From Microbispora catharanthi (lineage in GTDB: Bacteria > Actinomycetota > Actinomycetes > Streptosporangiales > Streptosporangiaceae), in contig NZ_VDMA02000012.1 of the NCBI RefSeq assembly GCF_006334915.2, positions 186,001-250,000 of the forward strand: a stretch of 64,000 nt of DNA. Direction: 5' to 3'. The position numbers were made by a program, and so were the translations under genes. The notes under the pieces were generated by a model. That model was not told where the DNA came from, did no database searches, and saw nothing but the letters and a program-made list of their open reading frames with translations. This document shows, piece after piece, positions 1-9,085 of the stretch (within the stretch, counting starts at the first letter, position 1; every line of letters starts with the position of its first letter).

Positions 1-928
1 CCGCGGCCCGGGCGTAAACCGGCGGCGTCTGGCCGACCCGGGAGATCCCCTTGGTCAGCCGGACCTGCAGGAGCACGACGAGCGCCGTGTTCATCGCGAA
101 CAGCACTCCCACCAGCCCCGGCGAGGCGGCGGTGTGCTGGTCGATCCAGAGCGGCACGCCCACGTTCAGGGCCGTCACGTGCGTCATGACCAGCGTGTTC
201 AGCACGGCCAGCGCGACGTACCTGCGGTCGGCGAGCACCTCGCGGAACCCGCCACGCGGGCTCGCCTTCCCGCCCCCGCCCCCGCCCGCGCCGGCGCCGG
301 CGGCGCGGGCGGCCGCCGGGCGCGTCACGTGGATGCCGATGACCAGCGCGGCGGCCACGAGGAACGACACCGCGTCCCCGGCCAGCACCATCGTGTAGCC
401 GGTGTGGGCCTTCAGGGCGACCAGCGCCGCGCTGGTCAGCCCGCCGAGGCCGAAGCCGATGTTGCGCACCGACCTCTGGAAGGCCATCAGCGGCACGCGC
501 TGCTCCGGGGTGACCATCGCGGCCACGAGCGCCTGCTTGGCGGGCCGCGCGCTGTGCTCGGCGATCTCGGCGACGACCGCGACCACCATGAAGGAGACCC
601 AGTCGCGGATCGCGAGGTAGCCGAAGTAGCCGGTCGCCGCGGTCAGGAAGCAGGCGATGACCATGGTCCTGGGGCCGAGGCGATCGATGAGCGCGCCGGC
701 CGCGGGCGCGCACACCGTTCCCACCAGGGCCGCGACCCCGAGCCCGACGCCCACCGACGCCGCGGGCAACTGGACCACGGCGGTCAGATAGAGGACGGTG
801 ACCGGGATGCGCATGCCCGTGCCGACCGCGTCGATGACCGCCACCCAGGCCCAGCGCCGGGCGCCGGGGACGTCGGGGAGCCCTATCCAGTTGCGCGCGA
901 GGCGGCGGAGGACCTCCGGGGCGCTCAC
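1..928 (-). CDS. MFS transporter, partial (C-terminus beyond window)
   Basis: A proton-driven major facilitator family exporter is likely. The reading frame starts at a GTG (926-928) and runs off the left edge of the window, giving about 309 residues. It shows successive hydrophobic helices, the loop GALIDRLGPRT between TM2 and TM3 (matching the family A motif), and a Gly/Ala-rich central loop. The GTG overlaps the TGA of the upstream VOC gene by 4 bp, so it is coupled to the biosynthetic operon. By position it probably exports the operon product or confers self-resistance; that role is inferred from context only. The C-terminal helices are not visible. Confidence 0.85.
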   Translation of the reverse strand, partial: MSAPEVLRRLARNWIGLPDVPGARRWAWVAVIDAVGTGMRIPVTVLYLTAVVQLPAASVGVGLGVAALVGTVCAPAAGALIDRLGPRTMVIACFLTAATGYFGYLAIRDWVSFMVVAVVAEIAEHSARPAKQALVAAMVTPEQRVPLMAFQRSVRNIGFGLGGLTSAALVALKAHTGYTMVLAGDAVSFLVAAALVIGIHVTRPAAARAAGAGAGGGGGGKASPRGGFREVLADRRYVALAVLNTLVMTHVTALNVGVPLWIDQHTAASPGLVGVLFAMNTALVVLLQVRLTKGISRVGQTPPVYARAA

Positions 929-1359
929 GACCCGGGCTTTCGCGACTCGACCGGGCTGAGGAACTCCAGCCGGTTCTCGTGGCAGTCCTTCACGTAGAAA
1001 CGCCGGTGGCCGGGGAAGTTGTCGTCCCAGGTGACCTCGACCCCCCGGTCGGCCAGCGACGCGGCGAGGGCGTCGAGGTCCGCGACGAGGATGCCGGGGT
1101 GGGCCTTACGCGCCGGGCGGAAGTCCTCCTCGACTCCCAGGTGGATCTCGAGGTTGTCGGCGCGGACCCACAGGCCGCCACGGGCGGCGAGCACGGGGGG
1201 CTTCTGGATCTCGGTCATGCCGAGCACGTCCACGTAGAAACGACGGCAGACCTCCTCCTCCCCCGGCGGCAGGGCGAGCTGCACGTGGTGAAGCCCGAGG
1301 CCGAAGGCGGAGGTGGCGGTCGTGGTCTCGTACGGCTGGGGCTGCGGGCGGTCGCTCAT
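925..1359 (-). CDS. VOC (glyoxalase/dioxygenase-fold) protein
   Basis: A 144-residue single-domain vicinal-oxygen-chelate protein. The first beta-alpha-beta unit begins near residue 20 (LGLHHVQLALPPG) with a His at the usual metal position. The C-terminal unit has RRFYVKDCHENRLEF, which carries the typical Glu near the end. VOC proteins serve as isomerases, dioxygenases or antibiotic-binding resistance proteins, and this sequence does not decide between them. It lies between the sulfotransferase (34-nt gap) and the exporter (4-bp overlap), so tailoring or self-protection is plausible. The ATG at 1359 is chosen because it begins the VOC homology; the open frame extends much further upstream without domain support. 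Confidence 0.85.
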   Translation of the reverse strand: MSDRPQPQPYETTTATSAFGLGLHHVQLALPPGEEEVCRRFYVDVLGMTEIQKPPVLAARGGLWVRADNLEIHLGVEEDFRPARKAHPGILVADLDALAASLADRGVEVTWDDNFPGHRRFYVKDCHENRLEFLSPVESRKPGS

Positions 1360-1393
1360 GTCGGAAATGCCTTTCGTGCGTCGGGGATTACGG

Positions 1394-2182
1394 TCATAGC
1401 GTTCTCCGGTCGAGAAGGTCGTGCCAGATCCGTTCCACGTGCGGCGGCAGATCGTCCGGCGTCTGCGGCCCCGGACGCTCGGTGAGCAGACCCGCGAAGG
1501 GGGCGAGCTCCAGGCCCGCCGCCTCGGAGAGGCGATCGAGGTCCTCGCCGGCGCACAGCCGCCCGTACTCGACCACCACACAGCGGGCGGGGTCGCGGGT
1601 CCGCTCGTGCCGCAGCCAGGGCTCGTGCCAGGCGGCCCACTTGTCCAGCGCGGCCTCGCGCGTGCGGGGGCGCCACGGGCGGTCGCCCGACCACCGCAGC
1701 ATCGAGGCCGCCACCGCCGAGGGATGGCGGACCAGCAGCGCCCACCGGGCGTCCGGCACGGTCTCGGCGAGCCGGTCGAGTTCGAGGAGGTATTCGTTGT
1801 ACTTCTCGCCGAAGCGGGTCGCGCCCGCGTAGGCGCGCCGTACGAGGTCGCGCCGCAGTGCCACCGCGTCCCCGGCGGATCCTGCGGCGACCTCGGCGGC
1901 CGCCTCACGCAACACGCGCTCCACCGTGGCGAGCCACCGCTCGCCGCGCCGTCCGTACGGCGGTCTGCGGCGCAGGGCGTGCAGCATCTCGTCGACACGC
2001 AGGTGACGGGCCCGGACGTCCTCCTCCGTGCACCAGCGATGCAGCACGTAGGGCAGCTTCCCGTTGATCGTGAAGAGTCCGCCCACCGCCTCGAAGGCCG
2101 CGTCGAGCACCCCCGCCAGGGCGGTGGTGCCCGAGCGTTGCGCGCCGAGCAGTATCAGCGGCGATGCTCCCGGCACGGTCAC
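1394..2182 (-). CDS. Sulfotransferase
   Basis: A 262-residue PAPS-dependent sulfotransferase. Near the N-terminus is the P-loop-like 5'-phosphosulfate-binding motif LLGAQRSGTTAL (about residues 11-22). Further in is LLVRHPSAVAASM, matching the family's 3'-phosphate-binding region (xxRxPxxxxxS). Length and layout fit bacterial sulfotransferases acting on small molecules, glycans or lipids. The start codon overlaps the stop of the preceding isomerase by 4 bp, so it belongs to the biosynthetic operon. The inference is that the final product or a sugar-like part of it is O-sulfated. No PAPS-synthesis genes are in the window. Confidence 0.9.
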   Translation of the reverse strand: MTVPGASPLILLGAQRSGTTALAGVLDAAFEAVGGLFTINGKLPYVLHRWCTEEDVRARHLRVDEMLHALRRRPPYGRRGERWLATVERVLREAAAEVAAGSAGDAVALRRDLVRRAYAGATRFGEKYNEYLLELDRLAETVPDARWALLVRHPSAVAASMLRWSGDRPWRPRTREAALDKWAAWHEPWLRHERTRDPARCVVVEYGRLCAGEDLDRLSEAAGLELAPFAGLLTERPGPQTPDDLPPHVERIWHDLLDRRTL

Positions 2183-3042
2183 GACCCCGCGCCCGCCGTG
2201 GCCAGGTCGTCAAGCCAGCCGCGCAGCCGTCGCATGCACGCCACGCTCGCCACGTAGGCTCCGCGCGAGAACTCCTCGCCCCATGGGTCGTCGCGCTCGG
2301 CGGCGGTGAGCTGCCTGCCCTGGCGCCAATGGGTCTCAAGGCTGACGAACCCGGTGTAGCCGTCGTCCGCCAGCCGTCGCAGGATCACCGGCCAGTCGAG
2401 ATCGCCGTCGCCGAGCCGGACGTATCCGCGAGTGCCGTCGGGGTCCTTCACGTGCACGTGTCGGATCCGCTCGCGGCCCACCTCGTAGTCGCCGGGGAAG
2501 GGGACGGGGTCCCAGCCGCTGAAGACGCTGTTGCCCGGGTCCCACAGCACGCCCACGTCGTCACGGCCGAGCGCGTCGAGGAAGGTCATCACGTGCCGCA
2601 ACGTCGGGGTGTTGGTCCTGGTGCCGTTCTCCACGACGAGCGGGACGGGTAGCCGCAGCCCGTCCAGGACGCGGGCGGCCACGCGGGCGGCGCGGACCGG
2701 GTCGGGGTCGCCGTCACGGTAGAAACTGAAGATCCTGACGTGGGGGGCGCCGAGCAGCACCGCCCGGCGGCAGCCGTCCACCAGCAGGTCCGCGGCGGCC
2801 CGCAGGTCGTCGTCCGTCTCCGGCAGCGCGACCTTGAACGCGGGCGGCGCGAACCCGGCGTTCGCCAGCCCGTGCTCGTCGAGGATCGCCCGGGCCCGCA
2901 CCAGTTGGTCGTCGGTGAGCAGATGGGGCGGGGTGCCCTCCATCGACCTGATCTCGACGGCGTCGAATCCCAGCTCGGCGGTGGTCTCGGCGACCACCCG
3001 GCAGTCCTGCGCCAGCTCGTCGCCGATGACTGCCAGTTTCAT
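2179..3042 (-). CDS. Sugar phosphate isomerase/epimerase, TIM barrel (first of two)
   Basis: A 287-residue AP-endonuclease-family-2 (xylose-isomerase-like) TIM barrel. It begins MKLAVIGDE, has barrel-strand segments such as FDAVEIRSM and PLVVENG, and ends with metal-site elements VGVLWDPGN, IRHVHVKDPDG and FVSLETHW. These Glu, Asp and His residues are the usual divalent-metal ligands. Such enzymes isomerise or epimerise keto-sugars and inososes. The chosen ATG (3042) follows AGGGACTCC-type Shine-Dalgarno bases and overlaps the previous stop by 4 bp. Because it pairs with a second barrel and a Gfo/Idh dehydrogenase, cyclitol or amino-sugar tailoring is likely, though the substrate is unknown. 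Confidence 0.85.
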   Translation of the reverse strand: MKLAVIGDELAQDCRVVAETTAELGFDAVEIRSMEGTPPHLLTDDQLVRARAILDEHGLANAGFAPPAFKVALPETDDDLRAAADLLVDGCRRAVLLGAPHVRIFSFYRDGDPDPVRAARVAARVLDGLRLPVPLVVENGTRTNTPTLRHVMTFLDALGRDDVGVLWDPGNSVFSGWDPVPFPGDYEVGRERIRHVHVKDPDGTRGYVRLGDGDLDWPVILRRLADDGYTGFVSLETHWRQGRQLTAAERDDPWGEEFSRGAYVASVACMRRLRGWLDDLATAGAGS

Positions 3043-3806
3043 CGGAGTCCCTCTTCCTTTTCCGGCGGCTTCGTCGCCGCAGTCGCGTTCGGGTGGGCGC
3101 CCGCCGGCACGAGGGCGGTGGCGAGTGCGGCGGCGAGAACGGCCATGTCCGCCGCCGGGGTCCCCGCGCGGGACTCGACCGTCACGCATCGCAGCGCGGC
3201 ACGGTCCATGACCCGCAGGACGGGCTCGAGGTCGGCCGGCGTCAGGGAGCGGTGCCGCACTCCATCGGAGGTCCGCCGCACACCCTTGACCTGGGCCGCC
3301 CGTACGTGCGGGGCGAGGCCGGCCAGTTGACGCCGGTCCGCGCCGCCGATCTCGTCGAGACCCAGGACGTCGAGGACGACCCCCACACCGGTGCGTTCGG
3401 CGAGATCGATCAGGCCGTTCACGCCGGGGCCCCCGGCATGCGTCTCGACCCACAGTTCGAGCCCGGCGTCCGCGGCGGCCGCCACCTGGTCGGCGACCAG
3501 CCCCACGTCGGGCGCCTCGACGCAGAAGACCTTCACCGGCCATTCGGACGGCACGCCTGCCGCCGCCGGATCCGGCAGGGCGGGATCGCCGAGCCGCCAC
3601 CCGACGCCGGTGAAGAAGACGTGGAGCCCGGCCGCGGCGAACCCGCGCACCGCCTCGGCGACGCCGTCGCGCTCCCACCGCTGGTTCTTGCCGATCCTCA
3701 GGTCGACACCGGAACCGCCGTACGCGAGGACGGCGTCGGCGAGTTGCGCGGCGGTGGCTCCGGGCAGGGTTCCCGAGCTGAGACCGATGGCCGGGACGTT
3801 CGTCAT
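3039..3806 (-). CDS. Sugar phosphate isomerase/epimerase, TIM barrel (second of two)
   Basis: A 255-residue TIM-barrel protein of the same superfamily as its downstream neighbour but clearly diverged from it. Visible barrel strands include GGSGVDLRIG, LELWVETHAGG, VGVVLDVLGLD and VRAAQVKGVRR. The His/Glu pair in VETHAG is retained, while the sugar-binding C-terminus is shorter and ends in a Lys/Glu-rich tail. It may be an isomerase working in sequence with the other barrel, or a non-catalytic partner. The ATG at 3806 overlaps the dehydrogenase stop by 4 bp. The longer open frame upstream lies inside the dehydrogenase gene and is not used. Confidence 0.8.
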   Translation of the reverse strand: MTNVPAIGLSSGTLPGATAAQLADAVLAYGGSGVDLRIGKNQRWERDGVAEAVRGFAAAGLHVFFTGVGWRLGDPALPDPAAAGVPSEWPVKVFCVEAPDVGLVADQVAAAADAGLELWVETHAGGPGVNGLIDLAERTGVGVVLDVLGLDEIGGADRRQLAGLAPHVRAAQVKGVRRTSDGVRHRSLTPADLEPVLRVMDRAALRCVTVESRAGTPAADMAVLAAALATALVPAGAHPNATAATKPPEKEEGLR

Positions 3807-4819
3807 CGGGCGGCCCCCGCGGTGCGAGCGGCGGGGGCATGCCCGGAGAGAAGGCCGTCCAGCGCCTCCACCACCCCGCGGCTGCGGCTGAGCGCGGCCA
3901 GACCGAGGGTGGTGCGGCCCGCCACCGCGCCGGAGAACTCCTGGTAGACCTCGGTGCGCAACACCGACGCGGGACGGGTTCGTCCCTCGATCGGCCTGCC
4001 GTCGATCTCGCCGGTGACGGCGCCGGAACGGACCTCCAGCCAGGCGTCGGCGCCGAGCACCGTGAGCTGCTCGGCCCTCGCGACGGAGCGGCTGGTGATC
4101 GCGACCGACAGCTGGGCGCCGGACTCGAACGCGATGTGCCCGCACAGCTGGGTGTCGATGCCCGGTGCGGCGTCGGTCCTGGACAGAGGCGTCACGGCCC
4201 GCGGCGTTCCGAGCAGCTGGCATGCCAGGTCGAGGTAGTGCACTCCCAGGTGTGCCGTGACGCCTCCGAGCGCGTGGCGGGGGTCGGAGCGCCAGCCGGC
4301 CTGCCGGTAGTGCGCGTCGGAACGCGCGCGGGAGACCGTGAGGCTCGCGACGGCCCCCGCGAACCGTTCCGGTTCGATCGCACGCAGCGGTTCTGGCAGG
4401 GCGAACCGGTGCTGGAACATCACCGCGGCCAGGACCTCGCCGTCGTCCGCGAGCGAGAGCAGCCCGGCGAGCTCCTCCGCGGTGCGCGCCGGCGGCTTCT
4501 CCAGCAGCAGATGCTTGCCGGCGGCCACGGCGGCCCGCGCGACGTCCGTACGGGCGCCCGGGGGCAGGCACAGCGCCAGCGCCCGGACGGCGTCGTCCGC
4601 CAGCACCTCGTCCAGCGCGCGCACCGTCAGTCCCGCGCCCCGCGCCCGCGACGCCGCCGTCGGATCCGTCTCCACCACCGCGGCGGCGTACGCGCCGGCG
4701 GCGCCGGCCAGGGCGTCGACGTGCTGGCGCCCGGCGTTGCCGTAGCCGACGACCGCGATCCCCGTCGCCTCGGAGCGGCCGCTGTCCGGCCCGCTCACCC
4801 CCGCTTTTCTTTCTCCCAT
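3803..4819 (-). CDS. Gfo/Idh/MocA family NAD(P)-dependent oxidoreductase
   Basis: A 338-residue two-domain dehydrogenase. The N-terminal Rossmann fold has AVVGYGNAGRQHVDAL at about residues 22-37 and the family-typical EKPPARTAEE (EKP motif, catalytic Lys) near residue 108. The C-terminal alpha/beta domain follows, with GVTAHLGVHYLDLAC in the HxxD/H-containing substrate region. These enzymes oxidise or reduce hydroxyl groups of sugars and cyclitols. In this operon it would provide the keto intermediate for the two downstream isomerases. The ATG is preceded by the Shine-Dalgarno AGGGGGG, and a 25-nt gap separates it from the ATP-grasp gene. Confidence 0.9.
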   Translation of the reverse strand: MGERKAGVSGPDSGRSEATGIAVVGYGNAGRQHVDALAGAAGAYAAAVVETDPTAASRARGAGLTVRALDEVLADDAVRALALCLPPGARTDVARAAVAAGKHLLLEKPPARTAEELAGLLSLADDGEVLAAVMFQHRFALPEPLRAIEPERFAGAVASLTVSRARSDAHYRQAGWRSDPRHALGGVTAHLGVHYLDLACQLLGTPRAVTPLSRTDAAPGIDTQLCGHIAFESGAQLSVAITSRSVARAEQLTVLGADAWLEVRSGAVTGEIDGRPIEGRTRPASVLRTEVYQEFSGAVAGRTTLGLAALSRSRGVVEALDGLLSGHAPAARTAGAAR

Positions 4820-4844
4820 ACAAGCCCCCCTGGTTCGCGCCCGG

Positions 4845-6131
4845 TCAGCGGTGGACCGGAACTCTGTCGCGCAGCTCGGCGCCGGTTCGGGTGACCGGGC
4901 CCGCCGGAGTGTCGAAGGTGAAGCCGATCCCCGAAAGGGCGTGGTCGAGCACGGCGAGCATCTCCCGGTGTGACGGCGCGTGGCCGACGAGCAGGTCGAG
5001 ATAGACCGCCTTGCCGTCGCCCGGCAACGGAGTGCCCGGCTGGACGAGCTGGCGTCGTGCGGTGATCCCCGGAATCCGGGTGAGCGAGCGGGCCCCCTCG
5101 ATCGCGACCACCCGGGTCGCCTCGGGCAGCGGCCGGGTGTAGTGCTGGAAGAACACGCCGTCCCGGGGACGCACGGCCGGCTCCACGTCCTGCCCGAGTG
5201 CGAGCCGGCCCGCGACCTCGATGAGGTCCATGCCGGTCGCCCGCAGGTACAGCTCGTTGATGAACCCGCCGATGCGGCCGTTGACCTCGATGACGCGGGG
5301 CCCGCGATCGGTGATCTTCACCTCGGTGTGGGTGATCCCGTGCCGCACTCCAAGGGCCCGGAGCGTCCGTTCGGTCATCTCGATCACTTCGGCCCGCAGG
5401 GCGTCGTCCAGCGTGTCCGGGAAGAACTGCCCGTTCTCGCGGAACGGCGGCAGCAGCGGCAGTTTCCCGGTGACGCCGATCGTGTGGATGCTGTCGCCCG
5501 CGCAGGCGCTCTCCACCGAGACGTAGTCGCCGAAGGGCTCGCTCGGGACGCCCGTCAGGCACTCCTCGACGACGAGACCCTCCTCCGCGGCGGCGCCCTC
5601 GGGGTCGAGGAGCCGGCCGGCCAGGGCCGCGCCCTCGGCGGCGTCCTCCACGAGGTGAGTGTTGCGGCTGCCCTCCCCCCGGACCGGCTTGAGCACGGCG
5701 GGCAGCCGAACGTCCCGGGGCCAGTCAGCGGGGCCGCGCAGCAGCCACGACGCCGGGGTCTCGATGCCGTGCTCGCGCATCGCCCGCCGCTGGAGATGTT
5801 TGTCGGTGAGCCGTTCGACGGTCTGCGGGCTGTGGAACGGCAGGCCGGCCGCGGCGGCGAGCCCGGCGGCGACGGGAAGCTCCCGCTCGCTGAAGGTCAC
5901 CATCCCGCTCGCCCCCGCTGCGCGGAGGGCGCGGCCGTCGGCGTGCGAGTCTCCGGTGAGCGTCATGACGGTGCCCGCCGACTCGAGCAGGGCGGCGTAG
6001 CGCGCGCCGTCCGGGCCCGGCGCCACCACGAAGATCGGATCGTGGCAGAAGCTCAGGCCGACCAGCATGTCGCCGAGGGTCACCGCGCCCTCGCCGAAGA
6101 CGACCGCGAGCCTGGCGTCACCGGCGGTCAT
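4845..6131 (-). CDS. ATP-grasp ligase (L-amino-acid-ligase-like)
   Basis: A 428-residue ATP-grasp enzyme. A pre-ATP-grasp domain (about 1-110) is followed by the ATP-binding subdomains: LPAVLKPVRGEGSRNTH holds the ATP-anchoring Lys, GLVVEECLTG is the hinge, and HTEVKITDRGPRVIEVNGRIGG supplies the Mg-binding Glu/Asn. Such enzymes make amide or peptide bonds through acyl phosphates, as in carnosine-synthase- and BacD-type ligases. The start overlaps the PKS stop by 4 bp. The inference is that it joins an amino acid or amine to the NRPS/PKS-derived acid. This would supply the amide bond that the condensation-less NRPS cannot make. Confidence 0.88.
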   Translation of the reverse strand: MTAGDARLAVVFGEGAVTLGDMLVGLSFCHDPIFVVAPGPDGARYAALLESAGTVMTLTGDSHADGRALRAAGASGMVTFSERELPVAAGLAAAAGLPFHSPQTVERLTDKHLQRRAMREHGIETPASWLLRGPADWPRDVRLPAVLKPVRGEGSRNTHLVEDAAEGAALAGRLLDPEGAAAEEGLVVEECLTGVPSEPFGDYVSVESACAGDSIHTIGVTGKLPLLPPFRENGQFFPDTLDDALRAEVIEMTERTLRALGVRHGITHTEVKITDRGPRVIEVNGRIGGFINELYLRATGMDLIEVAGRLALGQDVEPAVRPRDGVFFQHYTRPLPEATRVVAIEGARSLTRIPGITARRQLVQPGTPLPGDGKAVYLDLLVGHAPSHREMLAVLDHALSGIGFTFDTPAGPVTRTGAELRDRVPVHR

Positions 6132-9085
6132 GCGCGGCCCCTTCCGTGGTGCGCGAGCAGCGCCGCGATCCCCCGCACGGTCGGGGCGGCGACCGCGTCC
6201 CGCAGCGGGATGGCGACGCCGGTCAGCTCCTTGAGCCGGGCGATCATCCGGACGAGGAGGAGGGACTGGCCGCCGAGCGCGAAGAAGTTGTCATCGGGGC
6301 CGACGTCCTCCACTCCCAGCAGGTCCCGCCAGACGACCGTGATCTCCCGCTCCGCCGGGAAGCCGCGCTGCTCCGCGGCGGTCTCCGGAGCGGGCGCCGG
6401 CGCGGGCATGCGCACGCCGTGTTCCGGTCCGGACGGCTCGGGCGCCACCGGATCGAGCCAGTGCCTGCCGCGCTGGAACGGGTAGCGGGGCAGGGGCACC
6501 CGGCGCGCGTGCGGGTCGTCGTCGAGGGCGGACCAGTCCACCGGGGCTCCGGCGCACCACGCCGCGGCCACGGCCTCCAGCAGGGTCTGCAGCGGCCGCG
6601 CGTCGTCCTTGCGGCCGGGCAGGGCGGCGAGGGCCACCAGCGGGCGGCCTGCGGCCGTCTCGTGCGCCAGGTTGGCGAGCGTGCGGCCGGGGCCCACCTC
6701 GATCAGCAGCGGGTCGCGCCACTGGAGGGCGTACTCGACCGCGGCCGCGAACCGGACGGTCTGGCGCAGGTGGCGCGTCCAGTAGTCCGCGTCGAAACCG
6801 CGTTCCGGGTCGACGGGCCGTCCGGTGATCCCGGAGACGACCGGGATGGCGGCCGGGCGGTAGGTGAGCCTCTCGGCATGGGCGCGGAACTCGTCGAGGA
6901 GGCCGTCCAGCATCGCCGAGTGCGCCGCGATCGGCACGGGGACCTTACGGTGCCGGATGCCGCGCGCGTCGAGCCGCTCGACGAGGTCCGGCATCGCGTC
7001 GGCCGGGCCGGTCACCACGATCGAGCGGGGCGCGTTGATCGCGGCCACCGACAGGGACGCGGGCAACAGCGGGGCGACGCTCTCCTCCGCCGCGAAGACC
7101 GCCAGCATCGCGCCGCCGCGCACGCGGTCCAGCAGGCGGCCCCGGGCCCCCACCAGCGCCGCGGCGTCCGCCAGGCTCATCGCCCCCGCGATGCAGGCCG
7201 CCGCGTACTCGCCCAGGCTGTGCCCGATCAACACCTTGGGCCGCAGTCCCAGCGACAGCAGCAGCGTGGCGGTCGCGTACTCCACGGCGAAGACGGACGG
7301 CTGCGCGAGGGCCATGCCGTCGAGTTCGGCCTGGGCGGCGGCACGGTCGCCGGGGACGTCGCACAGCGTCCAGCGGATGTCGACGCCGGTGCTGACGGAG
7401 AACTCCCTGGCGCAGTCGTCCATGGCCGCGCGGAAGACGGGGAACCGGTCGTACAGCTCCGCGGCCATGCCGGGGTGCTGGTTGCCCTGGCCGGTGAAGA
7501 GGAAGCCGACGCTCACCGAGTCGCCGCTGCGGGCCGGCAGCCGGAACGCCGAGGGGACACCCAGCTCGGCGGCGCCGGACACGACCGCGGCGGAGCGGTA
7601 CTCCCGCTGCCGGCGGCCGAGCCGCAGCGTGTGCGCCATGTCGCGGACGTCGGCCTCGGGGTTGGCGCGCGCGTGCCCGGCCAGCCGGTCGGTCAGCTCG
7701 GTCAGGGCGTCCGGGGTGTGCGCCGAGAGCGGCACGATGACGGGCAGGGCCGGCGCCGGCCGGCTGTCGGCGATGAGGGGAGCCTGTTCGAGCACGACGT
7801 GCGCGTTCGTGCCGCCGACGCCGAAAGCGCTGACCGCGCCTCTGCGCGGGCCGTCCGTCGCGGGCCAGGGCCGCAGCGTCCTGTTGATGTAGAACGGGCT
7901 GTCGTCGAGGCCCAGGCCGGGGTCCTCCTGATCGCAGTTGATGCTCGGCGGGATGCGGCCGTGGTGCAGTGCGAGCGACGCCTTGATCAGCCCGGCGACT
8001 CCGGCGGCGATGTCCACGTGCCCGATGTTCGGCTTCAGGGTGCCGAGCGCACAGGAACCCGGCTCGCCCCGCCCGAACGCCTGGACGAGGGCCTCGACCT
8101 CGATCCGGTCGCCGAGCTCCGTGCCGGTGCCGTGGGTCTCGACGTACTGGATCGTGTCCGGGCCCACGCCCGCCGCGGCCTGAGCGGCGCGGATGACGTC
8201 CGCCTGCCCGCTCACGCTGGGGGCGGTGTAGCCGACCTTGCGCTCCCCGTCGTTGTTGACGGCCGATCCCCTGATCACCGCGTAGATCGTGTCCCGGTCG
8301 CGTACGGCGTCGCTCAGCCGCTTCAGCACCACGACGCCGACACCGTTGCCCGGCACGGCGCCCCTGGCGTCCTTCGCGAAGGCACGGCAGTGCCCGTCGG
8401 GCGACAGGATGTCGTGCGGGCTGTAGAGGTAGCCGGACCGCTGGGGCAGGACGACCGACGCGCCACCGGCGAGCATGAGGTCCGCCTCGTGCCGCACCAG
8501 GCTCTGCACGGCCAGGTGCACGGCGACCAGCGACGTGGAGCAGGAGGTCTGAACGGTGATCGCAGGGCCCCGCAGACCGAGCCGGTAGGCCGTGCGCGTC
8601 GCCACATGGTCCTTCTCGTGGCCGACGAGCATGGTCATGTCCCCGAGGTTCCTGACGAGGCCGGCGTGCCCGATGACGTGCCGCATCAGGTAGTGGTTCT
8701 TGCCCGTGCCCGCGTACACCCCGATCGGACCGGGGGCCGTCTCCTGGGTGTATCCGGCGTTTTCCAGGGCCTCAAGCGCGCACTCGAGGAAGAGCCGCTG
8801 CTGCGGGTCCGTGACCTGGGCCTCGCGTGGCGGCATGCCGAACAGACCGGCGTCGAAGTCCTCGACGCCCGAGATCGTCCCGCGCACCGGGACGTAGGCC
8901 GGATCGGCGACAACAGCCTCCGGCACCCCCTCCGCCGCCAGCTCGCCGGGCTCGAACCGGGTGAGGCACTCCCGGCCGGAAGCGATGTTGTCCCAGAACT
9001 GCGCGGCGGTCTCGGCGCCGGGCAGTCGCAGCCCGAAGCCGATGATCGCGACGCCCTCCCGCTGTGCGCCCGTCTCCCGGCTCAC
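6128..9085 (-). CDS. Type I polyketide synthase module, KS-AT-ACP
   Basis: A 985-residue minimal extension module. The KS (about 10-435) has Cys182 in TSCSTSLVAVH, His317 in VETHGTGTELGD and His356 in KPNIGHVD, so the catalytic triad is intact. The AT (about 525-825) has GQGNQHPGM and Ser623 in GHSLGEY, with an AAHSAML region resembling malonyl-type ATs of mixed NRPS/PKS systems. The ACP (about 905-985) has Ser941 in LGGQSLL for the phosphopantetheine arm. There is no KR, DH, ER, methyltransferase or thioesterase domain. The GTG start at 9085 overlaps the NRPS stop by 4 bp, so the KS probably accepts the aminoacyl chain from that PCP and adds one ketide unit. The long open frame upstream is NRPS antisense space. 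Confidence 0.95.
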   Translation of the reverse strand: MSRETGAQREGVAIIGFGLRLPGAETAAQFWDNIASGRECLTRFEPGELAAEGVPEAVVADPAYVPVRGTISGVEDFDAGLFGMPPREAQVTDPQQRLFLECALEALENAGYTQETAPGPIGVYAGTGKNHYLMRHVIGHAGLVRNLGDMTMLVGHEKDHVATRTAYRLGLRGPAITVQTSCSTSLVAVHLAVQSLVRHEADLMLAGGASVVLPQRSGYLYSPHDILSPDGHCRAFAKDARGAVPGNGVGVVVLKRLSDAVRDRDTIYAVIRGSAVNNDGERKVGYTAPSVSGQADVIRAAQAAAGVGPDTIQYVETHGTGTELGDRIEVEALVQAFGRGEPGSCALGTLKPNIGHVDIAAGVAGLIKASLALHHGRIPPSINCDQEDPGLGLDDSPFYINRTLRPWPATDGPRRGAVSAFGVGGTNAHVVLEQAPLIADSRPAPALPVIVPLSAHTPDALTELTDRLAGHARANPEADVRDMAHTLRLGRRQREYRSAAVVSGAAELGVPSAFRLPARSGDSVSVGFLFTGQGNQHPGMAAELYDRFPVFRAAMDDCAREFSVSTGVDIRWTLCDVPGDRAAAQAELDGMALAQPSVFAVEYATATLLLSLGLRPKVLIGHSLGEYAAACIAGAMSLADAAALVGARGRLLDRVRGGAMLAVFAAEESVAPLLPASLSVAAINAPRSIVVTGPADAMPDLVERLDARGIRHRKVPVPIAAHSAMLDGLLDEFRAHAERLTYRPAAIPVVSGITGRPVDPERGFDADYWTRHLRQTVRFAAAVEYALQWRDPLLIEVGPGRTLANLAHETAAGRPLVALAALPGRKDDARPLQTLLEAVAAAWCAGAPVDWSALDDDPHARRVPLPRYPFQRGRHWLDPVAPEPSGPEHGVRMPAPAPAPETAAEQRGFPAEREITVVWRDLLGVEDVGPDDNFFALGGQSLLLVRMIARLKELTGVAIPLRDAVAAPTVRGIAALLAHHGRGRA